64,000 nucleotides of DNA, taken from DASQPA01 sp963757335 (GTDB taxonomy: Bacteria; Acidobacteriota; Thermoanaerobaculia; Multivoradales; UBA5704). The stretch covers positions 186,001 to 250,000 of the forward strand of contig CAVWRJ010000021.1 of the NCBI GenBank assembly GCA_963757335.1. The letters are read 5' to 3'. The notes below the pieces were generated by a model. That model was given only the letters and a program-made list of their open reading frames with translations. It was not told the origin of the DNA and searched no databases. Below, one piece after another: positions 26,663 through 36,419 of this stretch (position 1 is the first letter of the stretch; each line of letters opens with the position of its first letter). The translations under genes and the position numbers were made by a program.

Positions 26663-27715
26663 CTGGGCTTCATCGGCCTGGGCTGGATCGGCGCCATGCG
26701 CCTGGAGGCGGTCGTCGCCGCGGGCATCGCGATCCCCGCCGCCCTCTGCGACGCCTCGTCCGAGCGTCTCGACGCCCTCAGCCGGAAGGTGGGCGTGGAC
26801 GGGGCGGCGCCCGACTGCTTCGCCGACCCCGACGACCTCCTGCGGCATGCCGCCGGCCTCCGCCTGGACGGGGTGGTGATCGCCACCCCCAACGCGCTCC
26901 ACGCGCCGCAGACCCTGGCCGCCCTCGACCGCGGTCTCGCCGTCTTCTGCCAGAAGCCGCTCGCCGTCACCGGGGAGGAGGCGCGGCGGCTCGTGGCGGC
27001 GGCCCGTGCCGCCGATCGCCGGCTGGGGATCGACTACACCTATCGCACCCTCGGCTCGACGGCGGAGCTCCGCCGGCTCCTGCGGGAGGGGGCTCTCGGG
27101 CGGGTGTGGAGCGTCGACGCGGTTTTTCACAACGGCTACGGCCCCGACAAGCCCTGGTGCTTCGACCCTGCTCTCGCCGGCGGCGGGGCCCTCCTCGACC
27201 TCGGGGTTCACCTCGTCGACCTCGCCTTCTGGCTGCTCGAAGCGCGCGCGGTCCAGGCGGTCTCGGGGGCCGTCTTCAGAGAGGGGAGGCCGCTCGCGCC
27301 GCGCCGCCGGGGGGAGGGGGCGGTCGAGATCGACGACTTCGCGACCGCCCGGATCGACTTCGAGTCGGGGGCCGGCGAGAGCGCCGCGGCGGCGCTCGCG
27401 GTGTCCTGGAACGCCCATGCCGGGAGGGACTGCGTCTTCCGGCTGTCCCTCTTCGGCACCGCCGGGGGGGCCGAGCTGCGCAATGTGGGGGGGAGCTTCT
27501 ACGACTTCGAGCTCGCCCGCTTCAGCGGGCGGAGCGAGGAGATCGTCGCTCGCGACTCCGGGGAGAGCCTCGGCAGCGGCATCGTCGCCTGGGCCGAGCA
27601 GCTGGCGAGGTCGCCCCGCTTCGATCCCGAGTCCGTCCGCAGCATCCTGGTGAGCGATGCCGTCGACGCCATCTACGGCGACTCGTCTAGGGCTTCGGCC
27701 GCTCCCCTTCCTTGA
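26663..27715 (+). CDS. Gfo/Idh/MocA-family oxidoreductase, start codon unclear
   Basis: An N-terminal Rossmann motif LGFIGLGWIGAM opens the protein, followed by TPNALHAPQTLAAL, the family motif CQKPLAV and the catalytic-region DLGVHLVDLAFWLL. The Rossmann strand begins four codons after the in-frame TGA of the MDR gene, with only CTG (26663) as a near-start; the first ATG (26696) would cut the motif. An SD (GGGGAGGA) lies before a CTG at 26647 that is out of frame unless one C of the run of eight at 26651-26658 is removed. Either a CTG start or a homopolymer error is likely. It overlaps the convergent methyltransferase gene by 29 bases. Confidence 0.88.
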   Translation: MGFIGLGWIGAMRLEAVVAAGIAIPAALCDASSERLDALSRKVGVDGAAPDCFADPDDLLRHAAGLRLDGVVIATPNALHAPQTLAALDRGLAVFCQKPLAVTGEEARRLVAAARAADRRLGIDYTYRTLGSTAELRRLLREGALGRVWSVDAVFHNGYGPDKPWCFDPALAGGGALLDLGVHLVDLAFWLLEARAVQAVSGAVFREGRPLAPRRRGEGAVEIDDFATARIDFESGAGESAAAALAVSWNAHAGRDCVFRLSLFGTAGGAELRNVGGSFYDFELARFSGRSEEIVARDSGESLGSGIVAWAEQLARSPRFDPESVRSILVSDAVDAIYGDSSRASAAPLP

Positions 27716-28349
27716 CGAACAGGTACTCCTGGATGCCGTGGCGGAGCAGGAACGAGCGGTCGACCCTGAAGCCGCGCAGGAGGTCGTTCATCTCGGCCGG
27801 GACGAAGCGCGGCGCCGGCCGGGTGGAGGACGTCCGGATCTCGTAGGCCAGGTTCTGCTCGTCGACGATCCGGAAGCGGATGGGCTGCGCCGGGATGGTC
27901 TTCAAGATCGAGATCAGGGAGAAGACCACCGTGCCCGGGTGGCAGAACGGCGACAGGTGCCGCATGAAGTGCCCTAGCTCTTTGCGGGTGAGGTAGTTGA
28001 AGGTGTCCCAGGCGAGCACGACGTCGAAGCTCGCCGGCTCCGAGGTGGGGAGGAACTCGGCGAAGAACTGCGGGCCGGCCTCCTCCGTCTCGCCCGGACC
28101 GCCGACGCCGCGGGCGGAGAGGGCGGCGTAGAGGTCCTCGATATAGATTTTGCAGCCGAACTGGGAGAGGAACTCGACGTTCGAGCCGATGGCCGGCCCC
28201 AGGTCCAGGACCTGGAGCTTGCGGTCGCGGCGGAACTCCTCGAAGAGGGCGGCTAGGGCGAGCGAGCGGTGGATCTGCGGCTCGGCCTCGGCCGTCGTGC
28301 GCTGCTCCTTTTTCTTTTCGCGGGAGCCGGACGAAGAGAACCAGCTCAT
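27687..28349 (-). CDS. Class I SAM-dependent methyltransferase-like protein
   Basis: The 220-residue protein has a glycine-rich SAM-binding strand VLDLGPAIGSNVEFL, an acidic residue after the second strand (IYIEDLY) and the motif FDVVLAWDTFNYL. Substrate unknown. The first 25 residues are Ser/Lys-rich. Its start overlaps the bactofilin stop by 4 bases on the minus strand, so the two are co-translated; a link to cell-envelope or cytoskeletal function is only positional. The 3' end runs 29 bases into the convergent oxidoreductase gene. Confidence 0.82.
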   Translation of the reverse strand: MSWFSSSGSREKKKEQRTTAEAEPQIHRSLALAALFEEFRRDRKLQVLDLGPAIGSNVEFLSQFGCKIYIEDLYAALSARGVGGPGETEEAGPQFFAEFLPTSEPASFDVVLAWDTFNYLTRKELGHFMRHLSPFCHPGTVVFSLISILKTIPAQPIRFRIVDEQNLAYEIRTSSTRPAPRFVPAEMNDLLRGFRVDRSFLLRHGIQEYLFVKEGERPKP

Positions 28350-28900
28350 CCGGCGCTGGCGGCTCGGTTGGCGCCCTGTCCTTCGTTCGCTGCGCCCTTG
28401 CCGGAGCCGGAGCCGGTGTTGGAGCTGGAGCCGGAGCCGCCCGCGGCGCGGGTGCCATCCATGTCGATCGAGCCCTTGAACCGGGAGCCGTCCTCCAGGG
28501 TGACCCGCGGCGAGGTGATGTTGCCCCGCACGGCGCCCGACTGGCGGAGGACCGCCTGCTCGGCGGCGAAGACGTTGCCGTCCACCTCGCCCTCGACGGT
28601 GACGATGCGGCCGAAGACGTCGGCCTTCACCCGGCCGTTCTTGCCGATGGTGACGTTGTGCTGCTTCAAATCGACCTTGCCCTCGACCCGGCCCTCGATC
28701 ACCAGGTCCTCCTCGCCGGCCAGATCCCCCTTGATGAAGATGGAGGGGCCGATCGTCGCCCGGTCACCGCTCCGGCGCGGTGGCTCCGGGGCTGGCGAGG
28801 AGGGGGCGGCGGTGGCGGTGGTGGTGGGGAGAGGGCGGGGCGGGCTCTGCGGCTCGGGCTGCGGGTTCGGGTTGGGTGAATCGTCTCTTTTCCACGCCAT
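28346..28900 (-). CDS. Bactofilin (polymer-forming cytoskeletal protein)
   Basis: A 184-residue protein with Pro-rich, low-complexity tails around a central beta-helix of about 100 residues (about 50-150): IFIKGDLAGEEDLVIEGRVEGKVDL, VTIGKNGRVKADVFGRIVTVEGEVDGNVFA. This is the DUF583 bactofilin repeat pattern. Bactofilins form membrane-associated filaments that organise envelope growth. The first Pro-rich tail has an NPNPQPEPQ stretch and the second a Gly/Ser/Ala-rich stretch. It is the first gene of a two-gene minus-strand unit. Confidence 0.93.
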   Translation of the reverse strand: MAWKRDDSPNPNPQPEPQSPPRPLPTTTATAAPSSPAPEPPRRSGDRATIGPSIFIKGDLAGEEDLVIEGRVEGKVDLKQHNVTIGKNGRVKADVFGRIVTVEGEVDGNVFAAEQAVLRQSGAVRGNITSPRVTLEDGSRFKGSIDMDGTRAAGGSGSSSNTGSGSGKGAANEGQGANRAASAG

Positions 28901-29035
28901 GTAGGAATCTCCTTCTGAACGTCTAGCGAGGTGACTGCGAGGGTATGGGCGCCGCGTGAGGATGTCAAGAAGAAAAATAGGGTTTCTTCTATATTTTTCG
29001 CCACTCCGTGAGGCCGGAGCCGGGGGCTCCGATCG

Positions 29036-29087
29036 CCGGTACTGGATCGGTTTGAACCCTCGGATTTCAAAACGGACCCAGTACCGG
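29036..29087. terminator. Long-stem inverted repeat downstream of the OsmC gene
   Basis: CCGGTACTGG (29036-29045) and CCAGTACCGG (29078-29087) are perfect inverted arms. Partly complementary GTTTGAA and TTCAAAAC in the loop could extend the hairpin. It follows the minus-strand osmC stop by about 10 bases, so it may end that transcript. The remainder of the 195-base gap 28901-29095 is AT-richer and should hold the bactofilin promoter. Confidence 0.45.
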
Positions 29088-29095
29088 ATCGCCGG

Positions 29096-29524
29096 TCAGC
29101 TGGCGAGGCGGGCGTTCAAAGTGATGTCGACACCGCCCAGGGCCTGGGAGACGGGGCACCCTTCCTTCGCCTTTCGCGCCTGGTCCTGGAAGGCCGCGTC
29201 GTCGATCCCCGGCACCTCGGACTCGTTGTCGAGCTCGATGCGGGTGATCTTGAAGCCCTCCCCTACCTTCTCCAGGTGGACCTTGGCGCTGGTCGCCACC
29301 CGCTTGGGAGCGAAACCGGCCCGGCCGAGGCCGGCCGTGAGCGCCATCGAGAAGCAGCCGGCGTGCGCGGCGCCGATCAGCTCCTCGGGGTTGGTGCCGC
29401 CGGCCTCCTCGAAACGGGAACCGAACGAGTAGCGCCCCTCGAAGGCGCCGCTCCCCAGGGACACCTTCCCCTGGCCATCCTTCAAACCACCTTCCCAAAC
29501 TGCTTTCGCCGAACGTACGGGCAT
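29096..29524 (-). CDS. OsmC/Ohr-family peroxiredoxin
   Basis: The frame is open far upstream, but the ATG at 29524 is chosen because AAGGAGGG lies just before it and the family start MPVRSAKAVWEGGLKDGQG follows. The 142-residue product has the two catalytic cysteines of OsmC (Cys57 in GAAHAGCFSMAL and Cys123 in AKEGCPVSQAL) plus the NPEELIGAAHAGC block. OsmC proteins reduce organic hydroperoxides. It lies 26 bases downstream of the CusF-like lipoprotein gene on the same strand. Confidence 0.95.
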   Translation of the reverse strand: MPVRSAKAVWEGGLKDGQGKVSLGSGAFEGRYSFGSRFEEAGGTNPEELIGAAHAGCFSMALTAGLGRAGFAPKRVATSAKVHLEKVGEGFKITRIELDNESEVPGIDDAAFQDQARKAKEGCPVSQALGGVDITLNARLAS

Positions 29525-29550
29525 CTCGAACCCTCCTTTGAATGTGGAAA

Positions 29551-29961
29551 TCAGGGCTTCTTTCCCGGCGATCCCGGCGGGATGGCCGCCCGGAAGACGA
29601 TGGGGGTGCCGGGGGGGAGCTTGTGGAGACGGGTGATGCGGACCGGCGGGACCGCCGACCAGTCGGCGTGCAGGGTGAACTCGACGGGATCGCCGATGGC
29701 GAGTCCGGCGAGCGACACCTGCGGTCCCAGGGGGAAGGACATGGTCATGGGGTCCATCCCGACGACCTCCCCCTGCCGGTCGACGAAGTCGTCGACCGCC
29801 TGGTGGGAGAGGACGAAGCCGCTCGCCGGGTTGCCCGGCACAGGGAGCTGGACGACCCGGCCGCGCACCGTGTAGTCCCGCCCGCCGCGGGCGCAGCCGG
29901 CGGCGAGGAGAAGAAAAAGGCCGGGTAGGAGCACCCTCGCCCAGGTCGCGGATCTTTTCAT
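29551..29961 (-). CDS. CusF-like copper-binding lipoprotein
   Basis: A 136-residue protein with a lipoprotein signal (LFLLLAAGC, Cys23) and a small OB-like beta-barrel. The segment VVGMDPMTMSFPLG...LAGLAIGDPVEFTL matches the CusF/SenC-associated metal-binding pattern, where the two Met residues of MTM help bind Cu(I)/Ag(I). The family is usually linked to copper efflux; no Cus pump is near here. It probably shares a transcript with osmC. Start at the ATG at 29961. Confidence 0.8.
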   Translation of the reverse strand: MKRSATWARVLLPGLFLLLAAGCARGGRDYTVRGRVVQLPVPGNPASGFVLSHQAVDDFVDRQGEVVGMDPMTMSFPLGPQVSLAGLAIGDPVEFTLHADWSAVPPVRITRLHKLPPGTPIVFRAAIPPGSPGKKP

Positions 29962-30092
29962 GCCTGCCTTTTAAGCCCCTCCACGGGCCGATCGTAGCAC
30001 GCCCGAATCGGGCCGCCGGGACCTCTCGCGAGCGTTGTCCGCCCGCGGCGTTTTCGCATACAGTCGGGGCGGAGAGAGAAGGAGGTCGCGAG

Positions 30093-31776
30093 ATGGCAAA
30101 TCGGGGTGGACAGAGCGAGGATACCGAGTTGCGGCTGGGGAAGTACCAGGCGGCGGTGGACGCCCGTCTGGCGAGTTGGGAGAAAGAGGGGTTCGGCCGC
30201 CGGCTGTGGGAGAAGGACCCGACCCTCTGGTCGTCCGACCCGGCGACGCCGGATCTGGTCGACCGCCTGGGCTGGCTCCCTTTACCGGAGACCGCGCCCG
30301 GAACGCTCGCCGAGCTCGAACGCTTCACCGCTGCCGCCCGGGCGGACAAGATCGACCGCGCGGTGGTCCTCGGGATGGGCGGTTCGAGCCTGGCGCCGGA
30401 GGTCTTCGCCCGTACCTTCGGCCACCGTCCCGGCTGGCCGGAGCTCTCGGTGCTCGACAGCACCCACCCCGACGCCGTGGCCGCTCTCGCCGACCGGCTC
30501 GATCCCCTGCGGTGCCTCTTCCTGGTCTCCTCGAAGTCGGGCGGCACGACCGAGACGATGTCCTACTTCTATACCTTCTGGGATCGGGTCGAAGCGCGCC
30601 CTCCGGGGCGGCGATCCGGGGCCGAACTTCGTCGCCATCACCGATCCCGGCACCTCGCTCGAGAAGCTCGCCAAGGAGCGCGGCTTCCGCGCCATCTTCC
30701 CGCGCGCCGCCCGACGTCGGCGGCCGCTACAGCGCCCTCACCCCCTTCGGGCTCGTCCCGGCGGCGTTGGCCGGCGTCGACCTCTCGACCCTCCTTGCCC
30801 GGGCGCGGGCCGCGGCGGCGGCCTGCGGGCCCACGGTGCCGGCCGGCCAGGACCCCGGTCTCCTCCTCGGGCGCGGCGCTCGGCGAGCTCGCCCGCGCCG
30901 GGCGCGACAAGCTGACCTTCTGGACCGCCCCCTCGATCCGCTCCTTCCCCGACTGGCTGGAGCAACTGATCGCCGAGAGCACGGGGAAGAGACGGCAAGG
31001 GGATCGTCCCGGTGGCCGAGGAGCCGCTGGGGAAGGTCGACGCCTACGCCGACGACCGGGTCTTCATCGCCCTGAGGTGGCGGGCGAGTACAGCGGGCTC
31101 GGCACGCTCCTCGATGCCTTGGAAGGCCGCGGGCACCCGGTGGCGCGGCTCACCCTCGCCGACCCGCTCGACCTCGGGCGCGAGATGTTCCGCTGGGAGG
31201 TGGCGGTGGCGGCGGCCGGTGCCGTCCTCGGCATCCACCCCTTCAACCAGCCGGACGTGGAGTTCGCCAAGGTGCTCGCCAAGCAGGCGATGAAAGAGGC
31301 CGGCACAGAGCGGTGCGGGCTCAGGAGGCGATTCGAAGGCCGTCCCGGTCAGCGACGGCGAGGCGCTTTCCAGCGGGCTCGCCGATCTCCTCGGCGGGAC
31401 CGGGGGGTACGTCGGCGTTCAGGCCTACCTCGCCCCGCAGACCGCGCTCTCGGAATCGCTCCACTATCTCCAGGGGGAGATCCGCGACAAGACCCGGCTC
31501 GCCACCACCTTCGGCTACGGCCCGCGCTTCCTCCATTCGACGGGCCAGCTGCACAAGGGGGGGCCGGCGGGGAGCCGCTTCCTCCAGCTCGTCGACCACC
31601 CGCATCAGGATCTGCCGGTGCCGGAGACCGACTACACCTTCGGCCGGCTCATCCGCGCCCAGGCGGCGGGGGACAGGAAGGCGCTCGAGCAGCGTGGCCG
31701 GAAGGTGCTGACGGTCGACCTCGGGGACGACGCGGCGGCCGGCCTCGCCACCCTCCGGCGGGCGCTCCGCGCTTGA
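30093..31776 (+). pseudogene. pgi: Phosphoglucose isomerase (Tal-Pgi type C-terminal half), interrupted by six frameshifts
   Basis: Joining frames gives one continuous protein from ATG 30093 (GGAGG-preceded) to TGA 31774-31776, like the isomerase half of bifunctional transaldolase/phosphoglucose isomerases: RRLWEKDPTLW, AVVLGMGGSSLAPEVF, LVSSKSGGTTETM, VGIDLS-type middle, GIHPFNQPDVEFAK, VQAYLAPQ, FLHSTGQLHKGGP. Shifts fall near 30605, 30705, 30872, 30990 (all one extra base), 31075 (one missing) and 31330 (one extra). It would interconvert glucose-6-phosphate and fructose-6-phosphate. The glk start overlaps its stop (TTGA), so the operon is intact. The changes may be assembly errors in a low-quality stretch; as given, the gene cannot make the enzyme. 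Confidence 0.85.
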
Positions 31777-32837
31777 GCGGCTCGGGCGCCACGGGCGAAC
31801 CGGCGGGCAGCCTGCTCCTCGCCGGCGACGTGGGGGGGACGAAGACCAACCTCGGCCTCTTCGCGCTCGCGGGTGTTCCAGGCGTCGCAAGCGCCCAGGG
31901 GGCCCGGCCGCGGCTCCTGCGCTCCGGCCACTACCCGAGCCCGGACTTCCCCGGCCTGGCGCCGATCCTCGCCGCTTTCCTGGGTGCCGACGGTGCCCGG
32001 CTCGGTGCCGCCTGCTTCGGGGTGGCCGGCCCGGTCGCCGGCAACCGTTGCGCCCGGCTCCCCAACCTCGACTGGCCGGAGCTCGACGGCGCGGCGCTCG
32101 CCGGCGAGTGCGGGCTGCCGGAGGAGCGTCTCCGCCTGATCAACGATCTGGTCGCGACGGCGGAGGCGATCCCCCACTTCGGCCCCGAGGATCTCCGCGT
32201 CCTCCAGGCCGGGGCGCCGGGCGCGGGGGAGGGCAACCGCGCCCTGATCGCTGCCGGCACCGGCCTGGGGATGGCGCTCCTGCCGCGAATCGGCGGCACC
32301 TGGGTGCCGGTCGCCTCGGAAGGGGGGCACCAGGACTTCGCCGCGCGGAGCGACGACGAGGCCGGACTCGCCGCGGCGCTCCGCGCCCGCTACGGCCACG
32401 CGAGCGTCGAGCGGGTGGCCTCCGGCTCCGGCCTGCCCGACATCTATGACTATCTGAGGGGGAAGGCGGCGGAGGTGCCGGCGGTCGCCGCCCGCCTCGC
32501 CGCGGCGGCCGATCGGGCGCCGGCGATCACCGCGGCGGCCCTCTCGGGAGAGTCGCCGCTCTGCGTCCGCGCCCTCGACCTCTTCGTGGGGGCCTACGGC
32601 GCCGCCGCCGGCAACCTGGCGCTCGTCGGCACGGCGACCGGCGGGGTCTTCCTAGGCGGCGGCATCGCCCCCAAGCTCCTCCCCAAACTCCTGGACGGCA
32701 CCTTCCTCCGGGCCTTCGCCGGCAAGGGGCGGTTCCAGGGCTACCTCGAAGCGATCCCGGTCCAGGTCATCCTGGACGACCAGGCCGCCCTGCTCGGCGC
32801 CGCCAGCGTGGCCGCACGCCTCGCCGTAAGCGCTTGA
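31773..32837 (+). CDS. glk: Glucokinase
   Basis: A TTG at 31773 overlaps the pgi stop (TTGA). The product (about 354 residues) is a ROK/Glk-type glucokinase: phosphate-1 motif LLLAGDVGGTKTNLGLF, RLPNLDWPELD, INDLVATAEAIPH, IAAGTGLGMALL, ASEGGHQDFA, and GGVFLGGGIAPKLL. It phosphorylates glucose with ATP. Pairing with pgi puts the first two glycolytic steps in one operon. The C terminus is complete at TGA 32835-32837. Confidence 0.93.
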   Translation: MSGSGATGEPAGSLLLAGDVGGTKTNLGLFALAGVPGVASAQGARPRLLRSGHYPSPDFPGLAPILAAFLGADGARLGAACFGVAGPVAGNRCARLPNLDWPELDGAALAGECGLPEERLRLINDLVATAEAIPHFGPEDLRVLQAGAPGAGEGNRALIAAGTGLGMALLPRIGGTWVPVASEGGHQDFAARSDDEAGLAAALRARYGHASVERVASGSGLPDIYDYLRGKAAEVPAVAARLAAAADRAPAITAAALSGESPLCVRALDLFVGAYGAAAGNLALVGTATGGVFLGGGIAPKLLPKLLDGTFLRAFAGKGRFQGYLEAIPVQVILDDQAALLGAASVAARLAVSA

Positions 32838-33015
32838 GATTTATCTGCCGTTTTGGCCGTTCCGTGCCGCGAGTGGCACGCCAGGAATGCGCGCCGCCCC
32901 CTCCCGTATACGCTTTCCCCGGGGAAAACGTTGGGGGAGAGGCTGGCATTGCGGATGCAAATATAGGTTGACGACAACCGGGGGGAGATTCACTCCGCCC
33001 GAAAAGGAGAGTGTG

Positions 33016-33438
33016 ATGCGCAAGACTGCTTGGGTTCTTTCGGGTTTGATGGTTGTGACCGCGGCTGCCGCCATGGCTGCCACCGCTCCGGCTGGTGACA
33101 TGAGCAAGGACAAGGGCACCATGGCCGCGCCGGCTGGCGACACCATGAGCAAGGACAAGAGCATGGACAAGGGCATGAAGGCCAAGTCCAGCTCGGTCAA
33201 GGGCGAGGTCACGGCCGTCGACGCGACCGCCAAGACCATCACCGTCAAGGGCAAGAGCGGCGACACCACCGCGACCTGGGACGACAAGACCACCATCACC
33301 CCGAAGGGCAAGACCTCGGGCGACATCAAGGTCGGCGACAACGTCACCGTCTGGTACAAGGCCGACGGCGACACCAAGACCGCCACCAAGATCCAGATGC
33401 ACGCCGCCAAGATGGGCAAAATGAGCAAGAAGTCGTAA
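33016..33438 (+). CDS. Small secreted Lys-rich protein, DUF5666-like
   Basis: The ATG at 33016 follows AAAAGGAG by 6 bases; the longer frame upstream lacks an SD. The 140-residue product has a signal peptide (MRKTAWVLSGLMVVTAAAAMA) and a Met/Lys/Asp-rich stretch with two GDxMSKDK copies. A short beta domain follows (VKGEVTAVDATAKTITVKGKSGD...VGDNVTVWYK), the kind seen in DUF5666 and similar periplasmic domains. It ends in a Lys-rich tail. A strong double terminator follows, so it is probably a monocistronic, well-expressed envelope protein. Confidence 0.8.
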   Translation: MRKTAWVLSGLMVVTAAAAMAATAPAGDMSKDKGTMAAPAGDTMSKDKSMDKGMKAKSSSVKGEVTAVDATAKTITVKGKSGDTTATWDDKTTITPKGKTSGDIKVGDNVTVWYKADGDTKTATKIQMHAAKMGKMSKKS

Positions 33439-33465
33439 GAGGCTTCAACAGCCTTGCTGCACCGC

Positions 33466-33491
33466 AAAAGGGCGCCCTAGGGCGCCCTTTT
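33466..33491. terminator. Bidirectional rho-independent terminator (copy 1)
   Basis: AAAAGGGCGCCC and GGGCGCCCTTTT form a perfect stem around a TA loop, with A and T tracts on both sides. It lies 28 bases after the secreted-protein stop and can also serve the convergent cytidine deaminase gene. Confidence 0.88.
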
Positions 33492-33510
33492 CGCTTGTAC
33501 GGAATCAACC

Positions 33511-33532
33511 GGCGCCCTCGGGCGCCCTTTTC
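33511..33532. terminator. Terminator copy 2, from a 40-bp tandem duplication
   Basis: Bases 33511-33550 repeat 33471-33510 with only a few differences, duplicating the hairpin (GGGCGCC...TTTT) and the following CGCTTGTA...ATCAACC. A third partial copy (33551-33560) supplies the stop codon region of the minus-strand cytidine deaminase. Confidence 0.8.
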
Positions 33533-33556
33533 GCTTGTATGGGATCAACCGGCGCC

Positions 33557-33964
33557 CTAGCGGGGAGCGGTGCGGTCGGCCAGCGAGAAGGGCTGCGGGA
33601 AGAGCTCGGCGAGCGAGAGCTGCTCTCGGTCGCCTTCCAGGTTGCCGACGAGGATCGGCAGGTCGCGGGCGAACTCGGAGAGGGTCTGCCGGCAGAGGCC
33701 GCAGGGGCGGGAGGGGGGCGTCGTGCCGGTGACCACCGCCACCGCCCGCGGCTCCCGGAGGCCGGCCGAGGCCGCCTTGGCGATCGCCACCCGCTCGGCG
33801 CAGACCGAGAGCGCCGGGATGCAGTTCTCGACGTTCGCCCCGGCGTGGATCGAGCCGTCCTCCATGAGCACCGCCGCGCCCACGGGGAAGCCGCTGTAGG
33901 GGGCGTAGGCGTTCCGGCGGGCCGCCGCGGCGGCGGCGAAGAGGGGCTCCCAATCCACTTCCAT
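33557..33964 (-). CDS. cdd: Cytidine deaminase
   Basis: The 135-residue product (start MEVDWEP at 33964) has the tetrameric CDA signature: YSGFPVGAAV, ANVENCIPALSVCAERVAI with zinc ligand Cys55 and catalytic Glu57, and PCGLCRQ with Cys88 and Cys91. It deaminates cytidine and deoxycytidine for pyrimidine salvage. An in-frame ATG six codons upstream (33982) is possible but adds residues not typical of the family. The stop codon lies in the last copy of the duplicated terminator element. Confidence 0.93.
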   Translation of the reverse strand: MEVDWEPLFAAAAAARRNAYAPYSGFPVGAAVLMEDGSIHAGANVENCIPALSVCAERVAIAKAASAGLREPRAVAVVTGTTPPSRPCGLCRQTLSEFARDLPILVGNLEGDREQLSLAELFPQPFSLADRTAPR

Positions 33965-34078
33965 AAGAGAGCAATCTAGCACGGCTCCGCTCTGTGATAG
34001 GCTCCATGGGAGACCAGGGATCGCCGTCCGGCGGTTTTCATCTCCCCCCCTTTAAGTATCCGCCGAGGAGCAAGGGAA

Positions 34079-35326
<1,248 letters not shown>

Positions 35327-35392
35327 GACGCCCCGGCGGTATTCAGCGGCATTCAGCGGCAATCCAAGAACGATCGAGAGGAGATTTTTCCC

Positions 35393-36319
35393 ATGCAGCA
35401 TAAAGTGACCGTGGTGGGGGCCGGCAACGTCGGCGCCACCACCGCCCAGCGGATCGCCGAGCACGAGCTCGCCGACGTCGTCATGGTCGACGTCGCCGCC
35501 GACCTCGCGACGGGCAAGGCCCTGGACATGATGGAGGCCGCGCCGGTGCTCGGCTTCAACGCCACCATCACGGGCGGCGGCGATTACGAAGCCACCGCCG
35601 GCTCCGACATCTGCGTCGTCACCGCCGGCCTCGCCCGGAAGCCCGGGATGAGCCGCGACGACCTGCTCGCCAAGAACACCGAGATTTTGAAGGAGGTCGT
35701 CGAACAGCTCGTCAAGCGCTCGCCCGACACCATCCTCATCATCGTCACCAACCCGTTGGACGCCATGTGCGAGGTGGCGCGCCGGGTCTCCGGCTTCCCG
35801 CGCGAGCGGGTCTTCGGGATGGCCGGCGTGCTCGACTCGGCGCGGATGCGCTACTTCATCGCGAGCGAGCTCAAGGTCTCGGTCGAGGACGTCGACGCCT
35901 TCGTTCTGGGCGGCCACGGCGACACCATGGTGCCCATGCCGCGCTACGCCACGGTCGCCGGCGTCCCCCTGCCGCAGCTCCTCCCCGCCGAGAAGATCGA
36001 GGAGATCAACCAGCGGACGCGAAACGGCGGCGCCGAGATCGTCAACTACTACAAGCAGGGCTCGGCCTACTACGCCCCCTCGGCGGCGGTGCTCGACATG
36101 GTGGCGGCGATCCTCCACGACAAGAAGAAGATCCTCCCCTGCGCCGTGCTGCTCGAAGGCGAGTACGGCATCGACGACCTCTTCGTGGGCGTCCCGGTCA
36201 AGCTCGGCCGGCGCGGCATCGAGGAGGTCATCCAGCTCCGCCTGACCGCCGAGGAGAAGGCCGAGCTCAACAAGTCGGTCGACGCGGTCAAGGCTCTCGT
36301 CAAGAGCCTCAAGCTGTAA
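35393..36319 (+). CDS. mdh: Malate dehydrogenase (lactate dehydrogenase-like type)
   Basis: The 308-residue enzyme has the NAD-binding motif VVGAGNVGATTAQ, Asp after the second strand (MVDVAADLATGKALDM), CVVTAGLARKPGMSRDDLL, VTNPLDAMCEVARR, and the catalytic His in VLGGHGDTMVPM. Arg residues of the substrate loop fit malate. It follows GAGAGGAG by 8 bases. It forms a TCA-cycle pair with icd upstream. A perfect direct repeat of ATTCAGCGGC (35341-35360) lies in the leader. Confidence 0.95.
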   Translation: MQHKVTVVGAGNVGATTAQRIAEHELADVVMVDVAADLATGKALDMMEAAPVLGFNATITGGGDYEATAGSDICVVTAGLARKPGMSRDDLLAKNTEILKEVVEQLVKRSPDTILIIVTNPLDAMCEVARRVSGFPRERVFGMAGVLDSARMRYFIASELKVSVEDVDAFVLGGHGDTMVPMPRYATVAGVPLPQLLPAEKIEEINQRTRNGGAEIVNYYKQGSAYYAPSAAVLDMVAAILHDKKKILPCAVLLEGEYGIDDLFVGVPVKLGRRGIEEVIQLRLTAEEKAELNKSVDAVKALVKSLKL

Positions 36320-36419
36320 GCGCCGGTAGCCTTAAATCCTGGTGGGCGGTCGCCTCTGCTTCTGGGCGGCCGTCCATCGCTCCGCAACTCGGCGACCCCT
36401 CTCCTCGTAGCGTGTACTG

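Noticed and set aside
29525..30547. N-terminal extension of the OsmC gene to 30547
   Set aside because: The extension runs through the lipoprotein gene and pgi in antisense or other frames; a strong SD sits directly before the ATG at 29524.
30093..31776. Programmed frameshifting in pgi
   Set aside because: Six shifts of mixed sign, with no common slippery motif, cannot be programmed; error or pseudogenisation is simpler.
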